Shown: piece by piece, positions 26,060 to 33,862 of the stretch
Layout of the letters: each line of letters begins with the position of its first letter
Position numbering within the stretch: the stretch's first letter is position 1
Assembly: GCF_003403035.1 (NCBI RefSeq)
Contig: NZ_QURN01000003.1
Location: 266,737-330,736 of the forward strand
Origin: Mesorhizobium denitrificans
GTDB taxonomy: Bacteria; Pseudomonadota; Alphaproteobacteria; Rhizobiales; Rhizobiaceae
DNA: 64,000 nucleotides
Direction: 5' to 3'
Program-made: the position numbers and the translations under genes
Notes under the pieces: model-generated
Databases searched by the model: none
Seen by the model: only the letters and a program-made list of their open reading frames with translations
What the model was told of the DNA's origin: nothing

Positions 26060-26090
26060 GTCAATTTGTCAGGCTTTCCGGTGGCGAGGA

Positions 26091-27122
26091 ATGACCAGAA
26101 AAGATTTTCGCATTTTCATGATGGCCCACCCGCGCAAGATCGAAGACATCTTCGAGGACGCGGACCTCGCGAGACTACATGCGCTTGGCGAAGTCACTAT
26201 CAATCGCGGATCATCGATAAGCGATGAGGAATTCAACGCTCAGGCGCGCGACTGCCATGTCATCATGGGGCAGTTCGATATGCCAGCCGAGCGTCTCGAC
26301 CAATGTCCGAACCTTCGCACCATCATCAATCTCGAAGGCAATTTTCTACCGAACATCGATTACAAGCACTGCTTTCGAAAAGGCGTTCGCGTACTTTCGG
26401 TTAGCCATGTATTTGCCGAGCCGGTTGCGGAAATTGCCGTCGGCATCGCGATAGATCTTGGCCGCGGCATAAGCCGGTCGGACCGGCTGATGCGGCGCAG
26501 AGAAGAGCGCTGGGGGCTTGAGGCGAACCAAAACGCGCTTTCGCTCTACGATGCCAAAGTCGGTTTCCTCGGCTTCGGCGATCTCGGTCGCGCGCTGCTT
26601 CCGCTACTGAAGCCATTCAGGACGAGTTTCAAGATTTACGACCCCTGGATACCGGAAATGGTTATAGAGCAGGCTGGCGGTGCAGCTGCCGGCATGGACG
26701 AGGTGCTGGCCACGAGCGACTTTGTATTTGTGCTCGCAGGCGCCACACAGGACAATCAGGGTTTTCTGGGCGCGCGCGAATTCGGTCTGATGCGGGATGG
26801 CGCGGCCATTTTGCTGCTCAGCCGCGCTTCAGTCGTCAATTTTCCCGAGATGCTCGAAGTTGCGCGCAGCGGCCGCATAAAAATCGCCACCGATGTCTAC
26901 CCGGATGAGCCATTGCCCAAGGACGATCCGACCCGAGACGTCGAAAACTTGCTCCATTCGCCGCATCAGGCAGGCGCATTGACCAGTGTGCTCAAGCATA
27001 TTGGTCGAGGCGTTGCATCGGACGTGGAGTTGGTCGCGCGCGGCCTGCCACCGATGGTGTGCAAACAGGCGCAACCTGAAACTGCGGCTCGTTTCCGAAG
27101 CAAGCCGGTCGAGCAAAGCTAG
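26091..27122 (+). CDS. D-2-hydroxyacid dehydrogenase family protein
   Basis: NAD-dependent 2-hydroxyacid dehydrogenase of 343 residues. The Rossmann loop GFGDLG is at 161-166. The catalytic Arg245 (SRAS), Glu273 (YPDEPL) and His292 (SPHQAG) are all present. The ATG at 26091 has GAGGA directly against it, a tight spacing; a start at Met10/Met11 is possible. It follows the sugar importer 71 bp downstream after a hairpin, so it may be part of that transcript and reduce or oxidise a sugar-derived hydroxy acid. Confidence 0.9.
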   Translation: MTRKDFRIFMMAHPRKIEDIFEDADLARLHALGEVTINRGSSISDEEFNAQARDCHVIMGQFDMPAERLDQCPNLRTIINLEGNFLPNIDYKHCFRKGVRVLSVSHVFAEPVAEIAVGIAIDLGRGISRSDRLMRRREERWGLEANQNALSLYDAKVGFLGFGDLGRALLPLLKPFRTSFKIYDPWIPEMVIEQAGGAAAGMDEVLATSDFVFVLAGATQDNQGFLGAREFGLMRDGAAILLLSRASVVNFPEMLEVARSGRIKIATDVYPDEPLPKDDPTRDVENLLHSPHQAGALTSVLKHIGRGVASDVELVARGLPPMVCKQAQPETAARFRSKPVEQS

Positions 27123-27380
27123 GCTCTTGGCCCGCAGCCAGACAAAAGGCTCTGGCTTACACAATCAATTGATCGACGCGCCATTTCGCTTTTTCGATCA
27201 TTGGCATTTTTGAGATGACCGCGTTTTGGACAGGTGTTAATTTTCACCATCTTTTAGCCGCTATGCGACAAGACGCTGCTGATCGAGACGCTATACTGAG
27301 GAACAAGAAACAAAATAAACACGGGAACTGGTGAGCTTCGCAAGAGCCGCCCCGACAGGCCCTCGGCAAGGAGGTCATGG
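27123..27380. other. 258-bp gap before the AraC gene
   Basis: Contains a weak 6-bp hairpin GCCAGA/TCTGGC (27137-27156) just after the dehydrogenase stop and AT-rich stretches around 27180-27250 that could hold the AraC-gene promoter. No open frame with protein-like composition seen. Confidence 0.5.
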
Positions 27381-28337
27381 ATGGAGTACTCGACACTCGC
27401 AGCAGAAGCTGGCAAGCGCGGTGCATATTGGACGGAAGCAGTTTGCAGCGCATACTTTCCGCTAACCATGCAATTCAAGGCCGAAGATACATTCAACGGT
27501 CGGCTTAAGAATTGGGAGTTGGGCATAACTTCGCTCTCGCACCTGGAGAGCGACGCCGTGCATTATAGCCGGAGGCAGAACCATCTCGTCGAAGAGATGG
27601 AGAACTCCCTGTTGATCACGATTCCGGAGTGGAACGAGGTCAGCTTTCTCCAATCGAACCGTGACGCCCGCTGTGTGCCCGGCCATTTCCTGATTGAGCG
27701 CGGTGACGCGCCTTACGAATTCTCGTATGGAAGCGCCAATTCGCTCTGGGTGCTCAAGGTTCCGAACTCTGCGCTACGCGCACGCGTCGGCTCGCCGGAC
27801 CGTTTCGCCGCGCTGTGTTTCAATGCACAACAGGGAGTGGGTGCCTATTTTGCGGATAAAATCCGCGCAACCGGTCGCAGGCTTGATGAGATGACCCCAC
27901 CCGTGCGCGAGGTCGTCGGCCAACAATTGATCGATCTTCTGTGCCTTACAATACAGGATGATCCGAGGATCATGGCTAGCGGCATGACATCGGTGCGCGC
28001 GGCTCATCTTTTCCGCGCAGAGCAATTCATCCGGCAAAATCTTGCCAAAGGCAGCATGCAGCCACAGGAAGTCGCGGATGCTTGCGGCATCTCACTGCGC
28101 TATCTCCAGCGGCTGTTCACCGACAGCGGACGCTCGATCTATGAATGGATTCGCGAGCAGCGCCTGTTGATGTGTGACGAAGAGCTTCGCCGGAACCGTT
28201 CGCCCCAATCGATTGCGGAAATCGCGTATCGCTGGGGTTTCAGCGACCATTCCCAGTTCTCCAAAAACTACAGGCACTACTTCGGACGTTCGCCCACTCA
28301 GGCGCGCTCCGATTACCGTGAAAGATTACGCAGTTAA
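27381..28337 (+). CDS. AraC family transcriptional regulator
   Basis: Regulator of 318 residues. An N-terminal AraC-binding-type sensing domain (about 1-195) is followed by the double helix-turn-helix (about 215-315) with ISLRYLQRLF and IAYRWGFSDHSQFSKNYR typical of the family. The ATG at 27381 has an AAGGAGG site. Placed 97 bp upstream of hyuA in the same direction, so it is the likely activator of the hydantoinase/molybdenum hydroxylase operon. Effector unknown; probably the ring compound degraded by that operon. Confidence 0.92.
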   Translation: MEYSTLAAEAGKRGAYWTEAVCSAYFPLTMQFKAEDTFNGRLKNWELGITSLSHLESDAVHYSRRQNHLVEEMENSLLITIPEWNEVSFLQSNRDARCVPGHFLIERGDAPYEFSYGSANSLWVLKVPNSALRARVGSPDRFAALCFNAQQGVGAYFADKIRATGRRLDEMTPPVREVVGQQLIDLLCLTIQDDPRIMASGMTSVRAAHLFRAEQFIRQNLAKGSMQPQEVADACGISLRYLQRLFTDSGRSIYEWIREQRLLMCDEELRRNRSPQSIAEIAYRWGFSDHSQFSKNYRHYFGRSPTQARSDYRERLRS

Positions 28338-28434
28338 CACGACGCCCAAAGCGTCCTTCCACCATTAGTTCTTTGCGAATGTCTGCCTCGCGGCAGGCAA
28401 ACGGCTTCCCTTTGTCCTTACGAGAGACCCCTAT

Positions 28435-30462
28435 ATGGCCAGCACCAGAGTAGCAGTCGATGTCGGCGGAACCTTCACAGACATCTGTATCATGGACGAG
28501 GAAACGGGCGAGCTTCGCATCGAGAAAACCTCATCCACAGCGGACCCAATCGTCGGCGTCATCTCCGGCGTGGAGCGCGCCGGGGTTGACCTGTCGCAAG
28601 TGTCGATGTTCTCACACGGCACAACGGTAGCAACCAACGCGCTGATCACAAGACGGCTGCCGCGCACCGGCATGGTTTGCACGGAAGGTTTTCGCGATGT
28701 GATCGAAATCCGGCGCGCCAACAAGCAGGACTTATGGGACACCTACAAGGACGTCGCTCCTCCTTACGTGCCGCGCCGTGACCGTCTGACCGTACCCGAA
28801 CGTATCGACGCATCCGGCAAAGTCATTACGCCGCTTGATAAAGACGCGGCGCGTGATGCTGCGCGCATTTTCAAGCGGCGCGGCGTGAAAGCTGTGTCCG
28901 TCTGCTTCATGAATGCCTTTGTGAATGGCGAGAACGAAAAGCAGATGCGCGATATTCTGCTTGAAGAAATTCCTGGTATCGCTGTTTCCATCTCGTCGGA
29001 AGTCATGCCGGAAATCTTCGAGCATGAGCGCTTTTCCACCACCGTTGCGAATGCGGTTTTGAGCCCTGTGGTCGTCGATTACACCACCCGTTTGGGCGAC
29101 AGCCTTGCGAAGAAGGGCTACAGCCGCGACCTTCTGCTGCTGCATACAGGCGGCGGCGTGATGACGCCGAAGAGCGTGAAGGATTTCGCCGCGCGCCTCG
29201 CGGGTTCGGGCATTGCGGCAGGCGCAATCGCCAGCCGTCACATCGCTACACTTTGCGGCTATCCTAACTCCATCGGCCTCGACATGGGCGGCACTAGCAC
29301 GGACGTTTCGCTGGCCTATGAAGGTGTGTCGCGCGTTACCAAGGATTGGTATATCGAGTTCGGCTATCCAATCCGCTTCCCCAGCATTGAAGTGCTGACC
29401 ATCGGTGCTGGCGGTGGCTCGCTGGCATGGTTCGATGAAGCAGGTTCGCTGCGCAACGGCCCACAATCGGCAGGATCAAATCCCGGTCCTGCGTGCTATG
29501 GCAACGGCAATAAGACCCCAACCAACACGGACGCCAATGTCGTGCTTGGCCGTCTCGGCACCAGCCTTGCTGGCGGTGAGTTGATTCTGAAGGCCGACCT
29601 TTCAACCGAAGCCGTCCAGACAGGCGCAGCCGACCGGCTCGGCGTTTCGCTGCACGAAGCTGCAGAGGCAATCGTCAAGGTAGCAAACGCCAACATGGCC
29701 GACGCTGTTCGTCTTATCTCGATCAGTCGCGGCTACGATCCGCGCGACTTCGCCCTTGTCGCTTTCGGCGGTGCAGGCGCGCTGCACGGAGCCGCGGTGG
29801 CGCAGGAATTGTCGATCCCGGTCGTGATCGTGCCGCCCAATCCGGGTGTGACGTCCGCACTCGGCTGTCTGCTAGTCGATATCCAGCACGATTTTTCCGA
29901 TAGCTTCATGGTGGATTCCGCTTCCACGACGCCGGAGGCAATCGAGGCAGGATTCCAGCGCTTGGAAAAAGAAGCGGTCGCACGTCTGGTGCATGAGGGC
30001 GTAGCGCCAGAGGATATCACCATCGGGCGCTCAGCGGAGATGATGTATCAGGGCCAATGGAGGTCGCTCGCCGTTTCCGCCCCCTCCCCTGTAACGGATG
30101 TGGCCGCGCTTACTGCACGCTTCCATGTCGAACACGAGCGCGAATACAGCTTCCGTCGCGACGACGCGCCGATCAGCTTCTTCCGGCTTGGCCTGAAAGC
30201 CACCGGCCTCGTGCCCAAGGCTAAGCTGAAGGAGCATAAGCCGGAAAGCCGCAAGCCCGAACCCAAGCTGTTTCGTACGGTGTGGTTCGACGAAAAGCCC
30301 CACGAAACACCAGTTTATGAGCGGGACGATCTTCCCTCCGGCTTCACTTTCAAGGGACCAGCCATCGTCGAGCAGTTCGACTCCACCACGGTCGTACCGC
30401 CGGGTACGAGTGCAACCGTCGACAAGCTTCTCAACATTCTCATCCACATCAAGGGGGCTTGA
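28435..30462 (+). CDS. hyuA: Hydantoinase/oxoprolinase subunit A
   Basis: ATP-dependent hydantoinase/5-oxoprolinase-type subunit of 675 residues with the actin-like N-terminal domain (DVGGTFTD at 9-16) and the internal MGGTSTDVS loop. It phosphorylates or activates a cyclic amide so that the ring can be opened by HyuB. It abuts hyuB: the TGA ends at 30462 and the ATG starts at 30463. The family includes N-methylhydantoinase, acetone carboxylase subunits, acetophenone carboxylase and caprolactamase, so the substrate is open. The molybdenum hydroxylase downstream suggests an oxidised N-heterocycle. Confidence 0.92.
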   Translation: MASTRVAVDVGGTFTDICIMDEETGELRIEKTSSTADPIVGVISGVERAGVDLSQVSMFSHGTTVATNALITRRLPRTGMVCTEGFRDVIEIRRANKQDLWDTYKDVAPPYVPRRDRLTVPERIDASGKVITPLDKDAARDAARIFKRRGVKAVSVCFMNAFVNGENEKQMRDILLEEIPGIAVSISSEVMPEIFEHERFSTTVANAVLSPVVVDYTTRLGDSLAKKGYSRDLLLLHTGGGVMTPKSVKDFAARLAGSGIAAGAIASRHIATLCGYPNSIGLDMGGTSTDVSLAYEGVSRVTKDWYIEFGYPIRFPSIEVLTIGAGGGSLAWFDEAGSLRNGPQSAGSNPGPACYGNGNKTPTNTDANVVLGRLGTSLAGGELILKADLSTEAVQTGAADRLGVSLHEAAEAIVKVANANMADAVRLISISRGYDPRDFALVAFGGAGALHGAAVAQELSIPVVIVPPNPGVTSALGCLLVDIQHDFSDSFMVDSASTTPEAIEAGFQRLEKEAVARLVHEGVAPEDITIGRSAEMMYQGQWRSLAVSAPSPVTDVAALTARFHVEHEREYSFRRDDAPISFFRLGLKATGLVPKAKLKEHKPESRKPEPKLFRTVWFDEKPHETPVYERDDLPSGFTFKGPAIVEQFDSTTVVPPGTSATVDKLLNILIHIKGA

Positions 30463-32430
30463 ATGAGCGCCGAAACCAACTTCAACGGGCTCGATCCGGT
30501 TACTTTCGAGGTCCTGAAAAACTCGTTCATCACCTCCGTGGACCAGATGGCCGAGCAAATCCTGCGCACCTGCTATTCATTCGTCATCTACAACCGCGAC
30601 TTCTCAAGCGCGCTGCATGATGCGGAGGGCAATTCGGTTGCGCAGGGCACGCAGGATATCGCCGTGCATGTAGGCACGCTTCACTTCACCTGTAAGGCTG
30701 TCATCGAAGCGTTTCGCGATGAAATGCTGCCGGGCGATGTCTACGCAATCAACGACCCTTACGCGGGCGGAACGCATTTCAGCGACGTGCGCCTGATCCG
30801 TCCGATTTTCGATGAGGACGACATTATCGGTTTCGCGCAGTCAAACGGCCACTGGTCCGATCTTGGCGGCAGCGTTCCCGGCTCGTTCGACGTCGCAGCA
30901 AAAGACATGTTCCGCGAGGCGGTGCGCATTACGCCCATCCGCCTTTTCCACGGCGGACGGTTCTGCAAGGACGTCGCAAATATGATCGCGGCGAATACGC
31001 GTGATCCTCGTTCCATCATTGGCGACATTCATGCGCAGGCGCAGGCAACCAACGTTGCGGAGCGCGACATTCTACGCCTCGTCAAAAAATATGGTCGCAA
31101 GACTGTCGTGGACGGCATGGCCGCAGTTCAGGATTACGTCGAGCGCGCGATGCGCCATCGCATCGCGGCATTGCCGGACGGTGTTTGGGAAACGGTGGAC
31201 TACATCGACCGCGACCCTGCCGCTGGCGAAGGCATGATCCCCATTCGGGTCAAGATGACCATCAAGGGCGACAAGGTTCATTACGACTTCACCGGCAGTC
31301 ATCCGACGATCGGATCGATTTACAACTCCGCGCCGGGCGCCACCTTCTCGGCCGTCGCCGCTGGCATGAAAACCTTCTTCCCGGACCTGCCTCTCAACAG
31401 CGGATTTTATCGCATCTTTGATATCACCGCGCCGGAGAACAGTGTCGTCAGCGCGCAATGGCCGGTCGCCGTTACAGGCTTCCTGATGCCCTTCGAAAAG
31501 ATCATGAATTCGATTTACGAAATGTGGTCGAAAATCCTGCCGGAACGCGCCATCTCCTGCTCCTTCAATCTGGAATATCTGCTGACTGGCGGTCTTGACG
31601 CCAGAACTCCTGAGAAGCCGATCTTCATGTTCTATGACTGGTTGCCCGGCGGCTGGGGTGGGCGCAATGGCAAGGACGGTTGCAACGTCACCACCGCTTG
31701 CTTCGGCACGGGTTTGATGGCGCAACCGGTCGAAGGACAGGAACGCGTCAATCCGGTGCTCACCACGAAATTCGAGATCAAGCGTGACTCCTCCGGCCCC
31801 GGCAAATTCCGTGGCGGTGCGGGCGTGGAAAAAGCCTCGATCCTGCTGGAAGCCGAGAAAACCGTCATCTCCTATATTTGCGACCGCGAGCGCGCGGTGG
31901 TGTTTGGAACGAATGGCGGTCTGCCTTCCATGCCGCACGGCCTGTCCATCTATCGCGCCGCGACGGGCAAGGAAGAATGGCTCGGTTCGGTATTCTCGGA
32001 CGTATCAATCGAAACCGGCGACATATTCTCGCGACCTACAGCGGGCGGCGGCGGCTTCGGCGATCCGCTCGAACGCGACCCCGAACGCGTGCGCGAGGAT
32101 GTGATCGATGACTATGTGTCCATCGAGCGCGCCCGCAAGGACTATGGCGTGGTGCTCAAGCCCATAGACGTTGAACTTGGTGAGTATGAAATCGACGCCG
32201 CAGCCACCAAGGCCGAGCGCGCCGACATTCGCGCTAAGCGGCAAGCCTGGGCAACCTCGGACCCACAAGCGATTTCCGACAAGTACAAGGCGGGCGAGTT
32301 GGACGCCATGGACGCGGTTCGCCGTTACGCTGTCATTCTGGATTGGGACAGCGGCGAGGTGTTGCCCGAGACGACGGCTCAGTTCCGCGAAATGTTCCAG
32401 AAACGAACAGCCGCCCACTGGCGCGATTAG
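30463..32430 (+). CDS. hyuB: Hydantoinase/oxoprolinase subunit B
   Basis: HyuB-type subunit of 655 residues, the catalytic partner of HyuA in ATP-dependent opening of hydantoins, lactams or related amides. Characteristic stretches include DPYAGGTHFSD near 105, the HWSDLGG motif near 130 and the glycine-rich SRPTAGGGGFGDP near 525. It directly abuts hyuA and is followed after 104 bp, containing a hairpin, by the molybdenum hydroxylase genes. Length is standard for the family, slightly longer than many because of a C-terminal extension rich in charged residues. Confidence 0.92.
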   Translation: MSAETNFNGLDPVTFEVLKNSFITSVDQMAEQILRTCYSFVIYNRDFSSALHDAEGNSVAQGTQDIAVHVGTLHFTCKAVIEAFRDEMLPGDVYAINDPYAGGTHFSDVRLIRPIFDEDDIIGFAQSNGHWSDLGGSVPGSFDVAAKDMFREAVRITPIRLFHGGRFCKDVANMIAANTRDPRSIIGDIHAQAQATNVAERDILRLVKKYGRKTVVDGMAAVQDYVERAMRHRIAALPDGVWETVDYIDRDPAAGEGMIPIRVKMTIKGDKVHYDFTGSHPTIGSIYNSAPGATFSAVAAGMKTFFPDLPLNSGFYRIFDITAPENSVVSAQWPVAVTGFLMPFEKIMNSIYEMWSKILPERAISCSFNLEYLLTGGLDARTPEKPIFMFYDWLPGGWGGRNGKDGCNVTTACFGTGLMAQPVEGQERVNPVLTTKFEIKRDSSGPGKFRGGAGVEKASILLEAEKTVISYICDRERAVVFGTNGGLPSMPHGLSIYRAATGKEEWLGSVFSDVSIETGDIFSRPTAGGGGFGDPLERDPERVREDVIDDYVSIERARKDYGVVLKPIDVELGEYEIDAAATKAERADIRAKRQAWATSDPQAISDKYKAGELDAMDAVRRYAVILDWDSGEVLPETTAQFREMFQKRTAAHWRD

Positions 32431-32455
32431 AGTTGGAGATTCCGAACGGAGACAT

Positions 32456-32487
32456 CCACCCCTTCCCCGTTGATGGGTAAGGGGTGG
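32456..32487. repeat. REP-like palindrome between hyuB and the molybdenum hydroxylase genes
   Basis: A 13-bp stem with one mismatch and a 6-base loop GTTGAT: arms CCACCCCTTCCCC and GGGTAAGGGGTGG. No T-run follows on either strand. C-rich/G-rich palindromes of this look are common scattered intergenic repeats in Hyphomicrobiales, so it may be a REP-type unit, or a processing hairpin that separates expression of hyuAB from the genes downstream. Confidence 0.5.
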
Positions 32488-32534
32488 GAGTACGCCGAAA
32501 CCTGGCCCACCCGAGCAAAAGGCAGGCGCAGTTT

Positions 32535-33395
32535 ATGACGGAAGCAAATAGCGGCTCGGATGTTCTGCGTCCCATCACCATCGCCGGCGCGCTTGATGCG
32601 CTCGGCGGCGGACGGCAGATCATGGCGGGCGCGACGTGGCTGATGCGCGCCCCCGTTCGCGGTGAAGCGCCGCCCAAAGCGGCGGTACTGATTGGCTCCA
32701 TTCCGGAGCTTCAGCAAATTTCCATCGGCCAAGATCAAGTAACATTAGGCGCGGGCGTGACGCACACCAAGCTGGCGGAGGCCCTTGCAGGTGTGCCTGC
32801 CTTGAAAGGGCTGGTGACTGCGGCTTCGCGCGCCGCCAATCCGCCTATCCGTGCAGTTGCCACGCTTGGCGGGAACCTCTGCACGGCTGCTTTTGCAGCG
32901 GGCGATCTCTCCCCGCAACTTTTGGCGTTAGATGCCCGCGTCACTTATGCGACGAAGGATGGCACGCAGGATATGGACATGTCGCAGTTTCTCGCCGCGC
33001 GCGGCAATCTCAGCGGCGGTCTGCTCACCCGCGTGCGCATACCGCTTGGAAATTTCCGCTCCGCCCATGCTCGTCTGCCATTGCGCAAGGCGGGCGACTA
33101 TCCCGTTGCCATTGTCAGCGCGCGAATGGATCAAAACGAAAGCCTCATGAGGCGCGTTCGCATTGCCGTCGGCTCGGTAGAAGCCACGCCGCGTCGCTGG
33201 AGCGGACTCGAGGCAGCCCTCGAAGGTCAGCCATATGATCTCAAAGCGATTGCAGACAGCGCTGGCAGTTTGACGAACGAATTTACAGGACGCGATGGTG
33301 TTGAAGCGGACGGCTGGTATCGAACAAAAGTGCTCCCAGCACTGGTGCGGCAGGTGTTCGAGGATTTGAGTATGCAGTTCGCGGAGCGCCCATGA
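32535..33395 (+). CDS. Molybdenum hydroxylase FAD-binding subunit (CoxM/XdhB-like)
   Basis: FAD subunit of 286 residues from the ATG at 32535, where family homology begins. It has the AGATWLMR loop near 37 and TLGGNL near 115 that bind FAD, and a C-terminal CO_deh_flav_C domain. Medium chain of a three-subunit hydroxylase with the 2Fe-2S and molybdopterin subunits downstream; it passes electrons from the iron-sulphur clusters to the final acceptor. Overlaps the next gene by 4 bp. The order M-S-L is that of many xanthine-oxidase-family operons. Confidence 0.92.
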   Translation: MTEANSGSDVLRPITIAGALDALGGGRQIMAGATWLMRAPVRGEAPPKAAVLIGSIPELQQISIGQDQVTLGAGVTHTKLAEALAGVPALKGLVTAASRAANPPIRAVATLGGNLCTAAFAAGDLSPQLLALDARVTYATKDGTQDMDMSQFLAARGNLSGGLLTRVRIPLGNFRSAHARLPLRKAGDYPVAIVSARMDQNESLMRRVRIAVGSVEATPRRWSGLEAALEGQPYDLKAIADSAGSLTNEFTGRDGVEADGWYRTKVLPALVRQVFEDLSMQFAERP

Positions 33396-33862
33396 CTATG
33401 CGCCTGTTCATCAACGGCGAAGAGCGCTCGGCAGCGGTCCATCCTCTCACCCCGTTGGTCGATGTCATACGCGACGAACTCTTGCTCACCGGCACAAAAT
33501 CGGTCTGCCGTGAAGGCTTCTGTGGTGCGTGCACAGTCCACATCGATGGCGTGCCGACCATGTCTTGCCTGCTGCCAGTGATAGCTGCGGAAGGCAAAGC
33601 GGTCACAACCATCGAGGGCGTCGGCGGCCCCGGCAATATGAATGCCGTGCAGCACGCGCTTGAAGAGCATGATGTCGTGCAGTGCGGCATGTGCTTTCCC
33701 GGCATGGTCATGTCGATGACGGCCTATATGGAAAGGCGTCCCGCTGCGCCGCGCGCCGACATAAAGGCTGCTATGTCTGGCAATATCTGCCGCTGCACAG
33801 GCTATGAGCGCATCATTGACGCTCTCCTTTCGATCGCCGCAAAAGAGGACACAACCGCATGA
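33392..33862 (+). CDS. Molybdenum hydroxylase (2Fe-2S) subunit (CoxS/XdhA-like)
   Basis: Small iron-sulphur subunit of 156 residues with all eight cluster cysteines. The plant-type ferredoxin domain uses Cys39, 44, 47 and 59; the helical domain uses Cys98, 101, 133 and 135 (CGMC and CRC). It carries electrons between the molybdenum site and FAD. Overlaps both neighbours by 4 bp, so the three subunits are translationally coupled. Confidence 0.95.
   Translation: MTMRLFINGEERSAAVHPLTPLVDVIRDELLLTGTKSVCREGFCGACTVHIDGVPTMSCLLPVIAAEGKAVTTIEGVGGPGNMNAVQHALEEHDVVQCGMCFPGMVMSMTAYMERRPAAPRADIKAAMSGNICRCTGYERIIDALLSIAAKEDTTA

Noticed and set aside
32456..32487. Rho-independent terminator after hyuB
   Set aside because: The stem is good but no T-run follows on either strand and the next genes look functionally linked.
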